A stretch of 64,000 nucleotides of DNA from Leucobacter tardus (GCF_017583045.1 NZ_JAGFBF010000005.1:62001-126000); one strand, 5' to 3'; counted from the stretch's first letter, positions 34,470-43,698 are shown. Numbers and translations are program-made. Notes: generated by a model not told the origin, from the sequence alone.

Positions 34470-35327
34470 TACCACGCCCCTGAACGCCGCCTTCCCGGGA
34501 TCGACGACCTGCCGACCGAACGGTCGCCATCAGCGTCCGGCGCGGCGAAGCTGCTCACTGCGCGTTCGAACGCACCAGACTCTGAGCCCCTCGAGTGGCG
34601 CCCGCGCCCCCCGCTGAGGTCCCGCATCGCCCGCGCAGTCAGCACCCCGGCCGTCGCAGCCGGGGTGCTGATGGTCGTCGCCGTGCTCGTCGCGATCGTC
34701 ATCGTGTGGCTGCGTCCGCACGCACCCGGAGGCGGGGAAGCGGCTGTTTCGACATCGACGGCCGGTCAGGTCGCGCCGAGCGCATCGTCCCGCGCCGAGC
34801 CTGGTGGCAGTGCGGATGCTCAGGACCAGGCAGCGGACGTCGGCGTCGGCCCGACGCCCGGCAGCGCGTTCGTCCACGTCGTCGGCGAGGTCGCCGATCC
34901 CGGCGTGGTCGAGCTCCCGTCGGGTGCTCGGGTGCGCGACGCGCTCGACGCCGCCGGGGGTCCGACGAAGCGCGCCGTGCTGGCTGGTGTGAACCTCGCG
35001 CGGGTGGTCGTCGACGGGGAACAGATCACGGTGCCGGACACCGCGGAAGCCGAGATGTCGGCCGCTCCCGGTGGGGTTGACACTGCCGAGAGCGGGGGAA
35101 GCGGTGGGACGGGTGCGAACGGTGCGAGTCCGGGCGCGCTCGTGAACTTGAACACAGCGGATGCCGCCGCGCTCGAGACGCTGCCGAGGGTCGGGCCGGC
35201 ACTCGCCCAGCGCATCATCGACTGGCGCGCAGCCAACGGAGCGTTCACGAGCGTCGATCAACTCCTGGAGGTATCCGGCATCGGGGAGAAGACGCTCGAG
35301 GGCTTCCGCGACCGGGTGACGGTGTAG
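34461..35327 (+). CDS. comEA: ComEA family DNA-binding competence protein
   Basis: ComEA binds DNA outside the membrane during transformation. The 288-residue protein has a cytoplasmic N-terminus of about 65 residues, one transmembrane helix (AGVLMVVAVLVAIVIVWL), a Ser/Ala-rich linker and an SLBB domain (VHVVGEVADPGVVELPSGAR). A Gly-rich linker and a C-terminal helix-hairpin-helix pair (VNLNTADAAALETLPRVGPA and LLEVSGIGEKTLEGFRDRV) complete it. The ATG at 34461 is set by the -10 at 34449-34454. comEC follows two bases later. Competence has rarely been shown in actinobacteria, so the cellular use is open. Confidence 0.92.
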   Translation: MPAYHAPERRLPGIDDLPTERSPSASGAAKLLTARSNAPDSEPLEWRPRPPLRSRIARAVSTPAVAAGVLMVVAVLVAIVIVWLRPHAPGGGEAAVSTSTAGQVAPSASSRAEPGGSADAQDQAADVGVGPTPGSAFVHVVGEVADPGVVELPSGARVRDALDAAGGPTKRAVLAGVNLARVVVDGEQITVPDTAEAEMSAAPGGVDTAESGGSGGTGANGASPGALVNLNTADAAALETLPRVGPALAQRIIDWRAANGAFTSVDQLLEVSGIGEKTLEGFRDRVTV

Positions 35328-35329
35328 TC

Positions 35330-37837
35330 GTGCGGGATCGCCGGGACGATACGGAGGAGGTCGGCCCGTCGACGCGCCCCCTCACGGGTCCGCCCGGTCA
35401 GTGGCGCCTGCTGCTCCCGGCGCTGCTCGGGTGGGCGGTCGCGGCGGTCGCCATCGGCAGCACCAGTGTCGCGTGGGGAGTGGCGTGCGCTGTGGTGCTC
35501 GTCTCGAGCGTCATCGGTGCGTGCGCTCTCGCGGAGCGCGGCGCATCTCAACGCGGGCGACCCGTGCCGCGCGCGGTGGCGCGGATCGGCGATCACGGTG
35601 CGCGGTACGCCGCGGTCGCGTGCGCCGTACTGGTGGTCCTCTCCGCCCGCATCGTGACGCTGGCGGATGCGCGAGACGACCCCGACCTCAGTGCCGCGGC
35701 CGAGCGTGTCGAGATCGTGCCGATGAACGTGACGCTGACGAGCTTTCCTGAGGGCAGTGCGTCGACGGAGAGCGACCGGTTCTGGGCGCGGGGCGAGGCG
35801 CGGACATCGAAGGGGTCGGTTCCCGTGCTGCTCTGGATGTCCGATCCGCCTGCGGCGCACTGGGCGCCGGGCACTCCCGTGGAGGTCTCGGGGAGACTGG
35901 AACGTCTGGAACCGGCGTCGACTGCGGGGTACGCGATCTCCGTCGTCACGATCACCGAGCGCACCGCTACCGCACTCTTCGATCGTCTGGAGGCCAGGGC
36001 CGGGGCGCGCGCAGCAGCGCTGCGGCAGGGACTGAGGGAGACTGCCGCGGGTATTCCGGGAGCAGAACTCGTACCGGGATTCGCCGTCGGGGACACCTCC
36101 GCGGTTCCGCAGGACACCGAGGAGCGGATGCTCGAGAGCTCGCTCACCCACCTCACGGCGGTGTCCGGGGCGAACTGTGCCCTGGTGACGATCGCCGTGA
36201 TGGCGGTCGCGTCACGACTGGGAGCGGGGAGGCGGCTGCGCATCCTGCTCGCGGGCGCCGGACTCGCCGGATTCGTCGTCGTGGTGGGGCCTGACGCGAG
36301 CGTGCAGCGAGCGGCGGTCATGGCGGGAGTGGTGCTGGTCTCCGATTTCGGCGGCAAACGTCGAACGGCGCTGCCCGCACTCGCCTGCGCCATTCTGGCG
36401 CTGCTGTGCGCGGATCCCTGGCAGGCGCGTGCGCCGGGGTTCACGTTGTCCGTCTGCGCTACGGCGGGCATTCTGCTCGGTGTGCCGAGCGTCGAACGAG
36501 GACTGCGACGCGCGCGGATGCCGCGGGTGCTGGTCCTTCCGGTGGCGGTGGCGGCTGTGGCGCAGTTCGCATGCGGACCGATCCTATTGACCCTGCACGA
36601 CGGGATTCCGGCGGTCGGTGTGCTCGCGAACGTCATTGCGGCTCCCGCCGCCCCGATCGGAACCGGGTTCGGGCTACTGGCACTGGTCCTGCTCCCGGTC
36701 TGGTCGTCTGGAGGTGCCGTCTGCGTGTGGGTCGCCAGTGGAGCGACCCGCTGGGTGGAGGCGACCGCGACGGTGACGTCGGAGCTGCCGCTGGCGCGGT
36801 GGCACTGGCCGGGCGGCACCGTCGGTGTCCTCCTGCTCGTCTGCTGCGAAGTCGCGATCGTGGCGGCCTGGGCGATCCGGAGCGAACGGTTGCCGGTGCC
36901 CGGCGCGCCGTCGCAGGCACGATCGCACCCGTGGCAGGAGGCGCCGCCGAGACCGCGTCGCGCGCGTCTGCTCATCGCGCTGCTGACGAGTGCCGCGTGC
37001 GGCACGGGTGCCGCCGTGATCGTGGTGACTCCGGTCGCGAACCGGATTGCGACGCCCTCGGGGTGGAGCGTCGTGGCGTGCGACGTGGGGCAGGGGGATG
37101 CGCTGCTGCTGCGAGACCCGGAGGAACCGCGCGAGGTCATGCTCGTGGACACCGGGGACGATGCCGAGCTGCTCGCCGCCTGCCTCAGCAGCTTCGGAGT
37201 CACCCGGATCGCGACCCTCGTGCTGACGCACGACGATCAGGACCACGTCGGTGCGCTCGAGGTGGTCGCGCCGATCGCGGAGGCCGCGATCATCGCCCCG
37301 CCCACGCGGGAGCAAGCCGAGACCGGGATACGGGAGGTGACCGCGGAGCTGCAGGCCGCCGCGGTCCCCTGGGTCATCGGTTCGACCGGTGTCGCCGGAG
37401 CCGCAGACGGGACGGGACCGGACTGGCGGGTGCTCGCACCGGGGGAGGGAGCCGTGCCCGAGGAGACGAACGATGCGAGCCTGGTGATGCGTGTCGACGC
37501 CGGAGGCGTCTCGGTCCTGATGCTCGGCGATACCGGTGAAGCCGAGCATCGCGCGCTCCTGCGCACCGGAGCCGAGCTGACCGCGGATGTGCTGAAGGTC
37601 GCGCATCACGGGTCGGGTGATCAGGACCCTGCACTGATCACCGCTGCGCGCGCGCAGGTGGGACTCATCTCCGTCGGTGCCGACAACTCGTACGGGCACC
37701 CGCATCCCGACGTGCTCCGCGCCCTCCAGGCTGCCGGTACCGCCGCAGTGCGCACCGATACCGCAGGCGCGATCGCCGTGAGTCGAACAGAGGAGCCCGG
37801 CGAACCATTCGACATCTGGGTCGAGCGCGCAACGTGA
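35330..37837 (+). CDS. comEC: ComEC/Rec2 family DNA-uptake channel with MBL domain
   Basis: ComEC forms the membrane channel for single-stranded DNA uptake. The 835-residue protein has N-terminal helices and an OB-like region, the competence domain (LTHLTAVSGANCALV to about residue 480, many helices), and a C-terminal metallo-beta-lactamase-type domain. That domain has CDVGQGDALLLRD near 584, THDDQDHVG near 632 and LKVAHHGSGDQD near the end. The metal motif is kept in the DDQDH form usual for ComEC. The GTG at 35330 is two bases after comEA. The stop overlaps a GTG of the following frame. Confidence 0.93.
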   Translation: MRDRRDDTEEVGPSTRPLTGPPGQWRLLLPALLGWAVAAVAIGSTSVAWGVACAVVLVSSVIGACALAERGASQRGRPVPRAVARIGDHGARYAAVACAVLVVLSARIVTLADARDDPDLSAAAERVEIVPMNVTLTSFPEGSASTESDRFWARGEARTSKGSVPVLLWMSDPPAAHWAPGTPVEVSGRLERLEPASTAGYAISVVTITERTATALFDRLEARAGARAAALRQGLRETAAGIPGAELVPGFAVGDTSAVPQDTEERMLESSLTHLTAVSGANCALVTIAVMAVASRLGAGRRLRILLAGAGLAGFVVVVGPDASVQRAAVMAGVVLVSDFGGKRRTALPALACAILALLCADPWQARAPGFTLSVCATAGILLGVPSVERGLRRARMPRVLVLPVAVAAVAQFACGPILLTLHDGIPAVGVLANVIAAPAAPIGTGFGLLALVLLPVWSSGGAVCVWVASGATRWVEATATVTSELPLARWHWPGGTVGVLLLVCCEVAIVAAWAIRSERLPVPGAPSQARSHPWQEAPPRPRRARLLIALLTSAACGTGAAVIVVTPVANRIATPSGWSVVACDVGQGDALLLRDPEEPREVMLVDTGDDAELLAACLSSFGVTRIATLVLTHDDQDHVGALEVVAPIAEAAIIAPPTREQAETGIREVTAELQAAAVPWVIGSTGVAGAADGTGPDWRVLAPGEGAVPEETNDASLVMRVDAGGVSVLMLGDTGEAEHRALLRTGAELTADVLKVAHHGSGDQDPALITAARAQVGLISVGADNSYGHPHPDVLRALQAAGTAAVRTDTAGAIAVSRTEEPGEPFDIWVERAT

Positions 37838-37971
37838 GTGTGATTCTCGAATGCCCTCGACCCACACCGGCCGTACGCAGGAGTATCCTGGTCTCTCGCA
37901 TCCAGTGGCGGCATGCCCCACGACCGATCGTGAAGCCGCCAGCCAGATCATTCGTCCGAGAGAGGATCCGA

Positions 37972-39036
37972 GTGCCAGAACCCGCACCGGCCACCGGTCC
38001 GCTGCGCCGTTTCGTGAGACTCGGACCGCGACGCACCGACCACCTTCCGGCCTTCCGCATTTCGCTCGGGCTCGCGATCCCGCTCCTCATCCTGTTGTCG
38101 ACGAATCATGTGAGCTGGGCGCTGTACGCGGGATTTGGAGCCTTCACCGGCATCTACTCCCGATACGAACCGACGCGCGACCGCTTCCGACGGCAGGGCC
38201 TCATGGCCATCGTGCTGACCGCGTGCGTTGCCATCGGCGCGACGCTCGCGTCCGCGGGGGAGCGGTGGGACCCATCCACGGCTCCCTGGGTGACGCTATG
38301 CATCACGTCGCTCGTCGCCGGTATCGCAGCTGCGCTCGTGACCGCTCGCGACATCAAGCCCGGGGGTGCCCTCTTCCCGCTGTTCGCCGTCGCCGCCGTC
38401 GCCGCCGCCCCGCCCGCGGCGCCGATCTGGATCGCAGTCCTCATCGCCGCGGCCGCCGCCGGCGGCAGTGTCCTCCTCGGACTCGCCGGCCACTGGCTCG
38501 GCGAAGGGCACCCGCCCGAGGGCTTCGAGCCCGTCCGACACCACTGGATGACCTCGCAGGTTCGCGCGCAGTTCGTGCGCACCGCGATCGCGGCGCTTCT
38601 CGCCGGAGCCGTGGGCCTGCTCTCGGGGCTGCCGTTCCCGTACTGGGCTCAGATCGCGGCGATCGCGCCGCTGTCCGTGCCCGGGCGCAGCGCGCAGGTC
38701 GAGCGGGGGCTCCATCGCGTGATCGGTACGGCGCTCGGCATCCTTGCGACCGGATTCCTCCTCTCGTTCCCGTCGGAGGCGTGGCAGTTGGTGATCTGGG
38801 TGATCCTCCTGCAGTTCATCGCCGAGCTGTTCGTGCTGCGCAATTACCCACTCGCGCTCATCTTCATCACCCCATTGGCGCTGCTCATGGTGCAGCTCGC
38901 CCACCCCACACCCGTCGGTGAGCTGTTGAGCGCGCGACTGCTCGAAACGGCGCTCGGCGCAGGAGTCGGCATCGGCGTGGTGAGTGTGAGCGCACTCTGG
39001 GACCGGCGGCGCAAGACCTCGACAGCGGGTTCATGA
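37972..39036 (+). CDS. FUSC family membrane protein
   Basis: A 354-residue protein made of two repeated sets of hydrophobic helices (ISLGLAIPLLILLS, WALYAGFGAFTGIY, LFAVAAVAAAPPAAPIWIAV, then AAIAPLSVPGRSAQVERGLH, TALGILATGFLLSFP, ALIFITPLALLMV). The FUSC signature APLSVPGRSAQVERGLHR and FGAFTGIYSRYEP segments are clear. Relatives export aromatic or other organic acids; the substrate here is unknown. The GTG at 37972 follows GAGAGGATCC. An earlier in-frame GTG at 37834 would overlap comEC but has no ribosome-binding site. A TATCCT near 37884 may be a -10. Confidence 0.82.
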   Translation: MPEPAPATGPLRRFVRLGPRRTDHLPAFRISLGLAIPLLILLSTNHVSWALYAGFGAFTGIYSRYEPTRDRFRRQGLMAIVLTACVAIGATLASAGERWDPSTAPWVTLCITSLVAGIAAALVTARDIKPGGALFPLFAVAAVAAAPPAAPIWIAVLIAAAAAGGSVLLGLAGHWLGEGHPPEGFEPVRHHWMTSQVRAQFVRTAIAALLAGAVGLLSGLPFPYWAQIAAIAPLSVPGRSAQVERGLHRVIGTALGILATGFLLSFPSEAWQLVIWVILLQFIAELFVLRNYPLALIFITPLALLMVQLAHPTPVGELLSARLLETALGAGVGIGVVSVSALWDRRRKTSTAGS

Positions 39037-39086
39037 GCGCCCTATCGTAGAAACCTCGTACCCGTCTCACCGAACTGGAGCATCAC

Positions 39087-39491
39087 ATGAGTCTCAGTAC
39101 CGCAGTTCTCCGCATCATTCCCGGAGCGTTCATTCTGAACTCCGGCATCGGCAAGCTCGGGTTGCCGCCCGAAGCCGCGGAATCATTGCAGGGCATGGCG
39201 GTCAAGGGCGTGCCGCCCCTGAAACAGCTGTCGCGCGAACAGTTCGGTAAGTTCCTGAGCTATGGCGAGATCGGCGTCGGCACTGCCCTGCTGCTGCTGT
39301 TCATCCCGAACAAGATCGCCGGACTCGTGCTCGCCGCGTTCTCGGGAAGCCTCGTCTCCATGTACCTGCGCACGCCCGGCATGACCGAGTCAGACGGCGT
39401 CCGGCCGACGCAGGACGGCACGGCGATCGCGAAGGATTCCTGGCTGCTCGCCATCGCGATCGCGCTGATCCTGTGGCGCAAGAGCAAGTAA
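39087..39491 (+). CDS. DoxX-like membrane protein
   Basis: A 134-residue protein with about four hydrophobic helices (VLRIIPGAFILNSGIGKLGL, GEIGVGTALLLLFIP, IAGLVLAAFSGSLVSMYL, LLAIAIALILW) and the N-terminal GAFILNSGIGKL pattern of DoxX/DoxD-like proteins. Function is not known; some members bind thioredoxin-linked complexes in mycobacteria. GGAG lies ten bases before the ATG. A strong bidirectional terminator follows. Confidence 0.72.
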   Translation: MSLSTAVLRIIPGAFILNSGIGKLGLPPEAAESLQGMAVKGVPPLKQLSREQFGKFLSYGEIGVGTALLLLFIPNKIAGLVLAAFSGSLVSMYLRTPGMTESDGVRPTQDGTAIAKDSWLLAIAIALILWRKSK

Positions 39492-39505
39492 CTCTCGCGA
39501 CCGAT

Positions 39506-39552
39506 ACGACGGAGCCCGCCCCGACCGAGATGGTCGGGGCGGGCTCCGTCGT
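39506..39552. terminator. Bidirectional terminator between DoxX-like gene and ectC
   Basis: A perfect 21-bp stem (39506-39526 with 39532-39552) with a five-base loop GAGAT lies 14 bases after one stop and 11 bases after the other (ectC, minus strand). It is the longest perfect hairpin found in the window. Confidence 0.85.
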
Positions 39553-39563
39553 CTTCGCGAGGG

Positions 39564-39953
39564 TCAGGCTTCGGCGAGGACCGGGTAGACCCCGTTCTCG
39601 TCGTGCACCTCGCGCCCGGTGACCGGAGGGTTGAAGACACACGCCATGCGCAGCTCGGTGTCCGCCTGCACCGTGTGCTTCTCGTTGCCGTCGAGCAGGT
39701 ACATCGTGCCGTCGCTAAGCGGGAAGGTCTCGCCCGTCTCCTCGTTCGTCAGTGTGCCGGTGCCCTGCACGCAGTACACCGCCTCGACGTGGTTCTGATA
39801 GTGGAACGTCGATGTGGTGCCGGCGTAGATGACGGTGTCGTGGAAGGAGAAGCCGACTCCCTCCTTCGCGAGCACCATGCGCCGACTGCGCCAGGTCTCC
39901 GAGGTCACATCGCGGTCGGTATCGTTCAGGTCGTTCAACTGGACTACGCGCAT
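39564..39953 (-). CDS. ectC: L-ectoine synthase
   Basis: EctC is the cupin enzyme that cyclises N-gamma-acetyl-L-2,4-diaminobutyrate to ectoine. The 129-residue protein has the family opening [16 protein letters not shown]. The cupin motifs with metal and substrate residues are in [20 protein letters not shown] and [32 protein letters not shown] closes it. GAAAGGA precedes the ATG at 39953. It is the last gene of the minus-strand ectABC operon; ectB ends 71 bp upstream. No ectD hydroxylase is present in this cluster. Confidence 0.97.
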   Translation of the reverse strand: MRVVQLNDLNDTDRDVTSETWRSRRMVLAKEGVGFSFHDTVIYAGTTSTFHYQNHVEAVYCVQGTGTLTNEETGETFPLSDGTMYLLDGNEKHTVQADTELRMACVFNPPVTGREVHDENGVYPVLAEA

Positions 39954-40024
39954 CAGGGTTTCCTTTCTGAAAGTGCGGTCGATGGTGCAGGGTGTGAGCG
40001 GTGGTGCTGTGCTCGAACCGCGTC

Positions 40025-41317
40025 TCAGGCGTCGACGAGTGAGTGCTCGCCCGCCTGGTCGTCCGTCGCCGAGCTCGTGACCTCGCGCACGGCTGCGGCG
40101 AGGATGTCGCATCCGGCGTCGAGATCCTGCGTGCTGATGGTGAGCGGAGGCATGATCTTCAACACCTCATCCTCGGAGCCCGACGTTTCGACGAGCAGAC
40201 CGTTCCTGAAGCTCTCGGCGGCGACCGCCTGGGCGAGGTTCGGGTCCGCGAACTTCACGCCCGCGAGCAGGCCGCGTCCGCGCTGCGAGGCGCCGTCCAC
40301 CATTCCGATGATCTCGTCGAGTCGGCGCTGCAGGTGGGCGATGGTACCGCCCATGAAGTTCTGGAACGTCGGATCGGCCCAGTAGGCCTTCAGCGCCGCC
40401 GTACCGGTGACGAACGCCGGGTTGTTCCCGCGGAACGTGCCGTTGTGCTCGCCCGGCTCCCAGAGATCGAGCTCGGGCCGGAAGAGTGTGAGCGCGAGGG
40501 GGAGGCCCGATCCTGAGATGGACTTCGACAGGCACACGATGTCGGGGGTGATCCCGGCCTCTTCGAAGCTGAAGAAGGATCCGGTCCGCCCGCATCCGGC
40601 CTGCACGTCGTCGACGATGAGCAGAATCTCGTGGCGACGGCAGAGCGATTCGAGCGTCCGGAGCCACTCGGCGCTCGCGGCGCGGAGTCCGCCCTCGCCC
40701 TGCACGGTCTCGACGATGATCGCTGCCGGCTTGTCGACGCCCGAACCGGAGTCCTCGAGCACGTTCTCGAGCCACTCGAAATCCGACTGGCCGCTCGCCA
40801 GGTACCCGTCGTACGGCAGTCGCGACGTGTGCGTCAGCGGGATCCCCGCTCCGCGGCGCTTCATGGCGTTGCCGGTGACCGAGAGCGATCCGAGGGTCAT
40901 GCCGTGGAACGCGTTGGTGAACGACAGGATGTGCTGGCGCCCCGTCGCTTTTCGGGCGAGCTTGAGTGCGGCCTCGACGGTGTTGGTGCCGGTCGGGCCG
41001 GGGAACATCACCTTGTAGTCGAGACTGCGCGGCTTCAGGATCAATTCCGAGAACGTTTCGAGGAACTCCCGCTTCGCGGGCGTCTGCATATCGAGCGAGT
41101 GCAGCACCGCACCCGACTGCAGGTACGCGATCAGCGGTTCAATGACGGCGGGGTCGTTGTGACCGTAGTTCAGGGCTCCGGCACCGGAGAAGAAGTCGAT
41201 GTACTCGGTGCCGTCTTCCGCCCACTGCTTCGCGCCCGACGCGCGGACGAACGTGGCGGGCCAGGAGCGGGAGTAACTGCGAACTGCAGACTCGACTTCG
41301 GTAAACACATCAGACAT
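40025..41317 (-). CDS. ectB: Diaminobutyrate-2-oxoglutarate transaminase
   Basis: EctB transaminates aspartate semialdehyde to L-2,4-diaminobutyrate using glutamate. The 430-residue class III PLP aminotransferase shows [63 protein letters not shown], the aspartate in [15 protein letters not shown] and the PLP lysine in [23 protein letters not shown] lies upstream of the ATG. A 17-bp dyad at 41333-41349 lies just upstream of that site in the ectA-ectB gap. Confidence 0.97.
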   Translation of the reverse strand: MSDVFTEVESAVRSYSRSWPATFVRASGAKQWAEDGTEYIDFFSGAGALNYGHNDPAVIEPLIAYLQSGAVLHSLDMQTPAKREFLETFSELILKPRSLDYKVMFPGPTGTNTVEAALKLARKATGRQHILSFTNAFHGMTLGSLSVTGNAMKRRGAGIPLTHTSRLPYDGYLASGQSDFEWLENVLEDSGSGVDKPAAIIVETVQGEGGLRAASAEWLRTLESLCRRHEILLIVDDVQAGCGRTGSFFSFEEAGITPDIVCLSKSISGSGLPLALTLFRPELDLWEPGEHNGTFRGNNPAFVTGTAALKAYWADPTFQNFMGGTIAHLQRRLDEIIGMVDGASQRGRGLLAGVKFADPNLAQAVAAESFRNGLLVETSGSEDEVLKIMPPLTISTQDLDAGCDILAAAVREVTSSATDDQAGEHSLVDA

Positions 41318-41332
41318 AGGTCTATCCTTCCT

Positions 41333-41349
41333 GACGATCGACGATCGTC
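41333..41349 (-). promoter_or_regulatory. Dyad upstream of ectB
   Basis: GACGATCG-A-CGATCGTC is a perfect 8-bp inverted repeat with a one-base centre. It lies in the 132-bp gap between ectA and ectB, next to the ectB ribosome-binding site. It is too tight to be an RNA hairpin, so a protein site is more likely. Confidence 0.35.
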
Positions 41350-41449
41350 GCGGGGAACACAGCGGGGCTCGGCGGATCCGGCGGGAACCGCGCGGCGCCG
41401 GTCACGCGATGCCGCGTGGACGCAGCGGCGCGCGACGGGCGCGAAAGGC

Positions 41450-41968
41450 TCAGCGGAGCGGGGCGATCTCGTAGAGGTACTCGGTATCGTGCGAGTCGGG
41501 GTAGAGGTCGCCGGTGAACAATGGCGACCGGTTGCACTGCGCATCGCGGTCGGCGGCGAAAGCGGCGAAGAGTCGCTGCGATGCCTCGTTGTCCTGGGTG
41601 ATGGTGGTTTCGAGGCGCTTCGCGTTCGTCCAGTCTGCGAGGCGGTTCAGCATGCGGCTGGCGAGACCGTGGCCGCGGTGCTCCGCGGACACGGCGACCT
41701 GCCAGATCATGAGCGTGTCCGGCGACTCCGGGCGGGTGTATCCCGTGATGAAGCCGGCGGGGTCTCCGTCGATCGTCGCGATGGCGGAGGTCTCGGCGAA
41801 GTCGCGGCACCAGAGCAAGTACGAGTAGCTGGAGTTCAGGTCGAGGACCTGGGAATCGCGCGCGAGCTCCCAGAGGTGCTGTCCGTCGTCGAGGGTGGGG
41901 ACTCTGATGTCGAGTTCGGGGGTAAGTGTGGAGGTGAGCGGAGGATCAGTGATCTGTACCGTTTCCAT
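41450..41968 (-). CDS. ectA: L-2,4-diaminobutyrate N-acetyltransferase
   Basis: EctA acetylates diaminobutyrate with acetyl-CoA, the second step of ectoine synthesis. The 172-residue GNAT protein has the EctA opening LDIRVPTLDDGQHLWELARD, LDLNSSYSYLLWCRDFAETS, the acetyl-CoA-binding VAVSAEHRGHGLASRML and ETTITQDNEASQRLF. Start at 41968: a TTGACT-16-TATGTT promoter on the minus strand ends eight bases upstream, so the mRNA is predicted to start next to the ATG. It is the first gene of the ectABC operon. Salt or osmotic induction is expected from the pathway, not shown by the sequence. Confidence 0.95.
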   Translation of the reverse strand: METVQITDPPLTSTLTPELDIRVPTLDDGQHLWELARDSQVLDLNSSYSYLLWCRDFAETSAIATIDGDPAGFITGYTRPESPDTLMIWQVAVSAEHRGHGLASRMLNRLADWTNAKRLETTITQDNEASQRLFAAFAADRDAQCNRSPLFTGDLYPDSHDTEYLYEIAPLR

Positions 41969-41976
41969 GGTGATCC

Positions 41977-42004
41977 AACATAGCGAGACCAGCGGAGGAG
42001 TCAA
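41977..42004 (-). promoter_or_regulatory. ectA promoter
   Basis: On the minus strand, -35 TTGACT (42004-41999), a 16-bp spacer and -10 TATGTT (41982-41977) end eight bases before the ectA ATG. An inverted repeat ATGAGC-N6-GCTCAT (42061-42078) lies about 60 bp upstream of the -35 and could serve ectA or holA. Confidence 0.6.
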
Positions 42005-42182
42005 GCGCGAGAAGCGCGGAATCGCGCCGATGTTGCTCGGGAAGCGGTCATCGGGCGTCGATGAGCGCTAATGCTCATAAGGGGATACTCGGGATCGAGC
42101 ACCCGCTGCGGGATAGACCCAGGTCGTTATCGCTTCGTTACATTCACGGGTGGGCGTCCGTGGGTCCGAGTAGGCTGGACGA

Positions 42183-43217
42183 GTGGCGCGCGTACAGACG
42201 AAATCAGGTGGCGGAAGCCGATCGAAAGTGCAGATTCCGCAGGTCCCGTGGGACCAGGTGCGGGCGGCCCCGGTGGTGCTCGTCAGTGGGCCCGAATCGT
42301 TCCTGGCAGACCGTGCGATCCAGGCTGTGCGCAGCGAGATGCGCGAGATGTCGTCCGAGCTCGAAGTCCATGACGTCGACGCGGCGGCCTACACTTCCGG
42401 GGAACTCATGACCATCGCGAGTCCCTCGCTCTTCGCCGAGCCGCGGCTGATCCGCGTCTCGGGAGTCGAGAAGGCGTCCGACGCCTTCCTCGAGGACGCG
42501 AAGCGCTACGTGGCGGAGACGGCAGAGGACACGACGCTCGTGCTGCGCCACGCGAGCGGTCAGCGGGGGAAGGCACTGCTCGATCTCGTGCGATCCGGCA
42601 CGGGCAACGGGATCGAGGTCGTGTGCGCCGAGGTGAAGAAGGACGCTGACCGTCTGGCCTTCGTTCAAGCGGAGTTCCGCCGTCTCGGGGCGCAGGCGAC
42701 GCCCGGAGCGATGCGCATGCTGCTCGCCGCGTACTCCGGCGGACTCGGGGAACTCGCCGGTGCGTGCGCGCAACTCGTCACGAACACCGGCTCGCGCATC
42801 ACGGAAGACGAGGTCGAACGGGCCACCGAGGGTCGGGTCGAGACGAACGGCTTCAAAGTCGCCGATGCGGCGACGGCGGGCAAGGCCGCGGATGCGCTGG
42901 TGCTGCTGCGTCAGGCGCTGTCGACGGGCGTGGATCCGATCCCGATCCTGGTCGCGATCAACATGAAGGTGCGGGCGATGGCCCGCGTGTACGGGGCGCG
43001 CGGTGCCTCGGGGCAACTCGCGAAGGAGCTGGGCATGGCGCCATGGCAGGTCGAACGCGCCCAGCGCGAGTTGCGCGGCTGGACCGAAGAGGATCTCGCG
43101 CGCTGCGTCGATGCCGGCGCCGAGACGGAGTGGCTGCTCAAGGGCGGCAGCCGCGACCCCGAATACGCGCTCGAACGGTATCTGCTGCGGGTGGCAAGGC
43201 GCGGCAGAGACCGCTGA
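42183..43217 (+). CDS. holA: DNA polymerase III delta subunit
   Basis: HolA (delta) opens the beta clamp within the clamp loader. The 344-residue protein has the AAA+-like lid arrangement without functional Walker motifs. Family segments are VVLVSGPESFLADRAIQAVR, ASPSLFAEPRLIRVSGVEKAS, LVLRHASGQRGKALLDLVR and LGELAGACAQLVTN. The C-terminal collar contains LAKELGMAPWQVERAQRE. TAGGCT (42171-42176) ends six bases before the GTG at 42183, predicting leaderless translation. rpsT lies convergently downstream, as is usual next to holA. Confidence 0.93.
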   Translation: MARVQTKSGGGSRSKVQIPQVPWDQVRAAPVVLVSGPESFLADRAIQAVRSEMREMSSELEVHDVDAAAYTSGELMTIASPSLFAEPRLIRVSGVEKASDAFLEDAKRYVAETAEDTTLVLRHASGQRGKALLDLVRSGTGNGIEVVCAEVKKDADRLAFVQAEFRRLGAQATPGAMRMLLAAYSGGLGELAGACAQLVTNTGSRITEDEVERATEGRVETNGFKVADAATAGKAADALVLLRQALSTGVDPIPILVAINMKVRAMARVYGARGASGQLAKELGMAPWQVERAQRELRGWTEEDLARCVDAGAETEWLLKGGSRDPEYALERYLLRVARRGRDR

Positions 43218-43255
43218 GTGTCCGTCCGTGCAGCGCGGCGGTCGCGACCGCGTGA

Positions 43256-43295
43256 CACGCGACAGGCCCCCGCCGAAGCGAGGGCCTGTCGCGTG
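43256..43295. terminator. Bidirectional terminator between holA and rpsT
   Basis: A 14-bp stem CACGCGACAGGCCC (43256-43269 with 43282-43295) has a 12-base loop and lies between two convergent stops. Confidence 0.75.
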
Positions 43296-43309
43296 AACGC
43301 AGGTGCCTG

Positions 43310-43570
43310 TTAGAGCGCTGCGAACTGCGAAGCGAGCTTCGACTTGCGGTTCGCGGCCTGGTTCTGGTGGATGACACCCTTCGACACGGCCTTGTCGAGC
43401 TTGCGGGTCGCGAGCTGCACCTTCGCCTGCGCGTCGGCCTTGTCGCCCGAGGCAATGGCGGAGCGTGCGGCGCGCACAGCGGTGCGGAGCTCGCTCTTGT
43501 AGGCCCGGTTGCGCTCCGTTGCCTTCTGGTTGGTCTTGATGCGCTTGATCTGCGACTTGATGTTTGCCAC
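43310..43570 (-). CDS. rpsT: 30S ribosomal protein S20
   Basis: S20 is a primary 16S rRNA-binding protein. The 86-residue basic, helical protein matches the family throughout ([52 protein letters not shown]). The GTG start has AAGGAC ten bases upstream. The leader contains an inverted repeat GTGTGG-N6-CCACAC (43640-43657), a possible hairpin in the mRNA. Confidence 0.97.
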   Translation of the reverse strand: MANIKSQIKRIKTNQKATERNRAYKSELRTAVRAARSAIASGDKADAQAKVQLATRKLDKAVSKGVIHQNQAANRKSKLASQFAAL

Positions 43571-43698
43571 GTTGGGTTGTGTCCTTCAGTCTGGATGAAT
43601 CGGATGGTCCGTGAAGTGAGAGAGGGCACCGCACGGGATGTGTGGTGTGATCCACACGCAAGCCAAGAATCAATGTTACACGATGAGGGGGGATTCGC

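Noticed and set aside
37834..37971. Longer start for the FUSC protein after comEC
   Set aside because: GTG 37834 overlaps comEC, but the added 46 residues are non-conserved and basic, and GTG 37972 has a clear GAGAGGA site.
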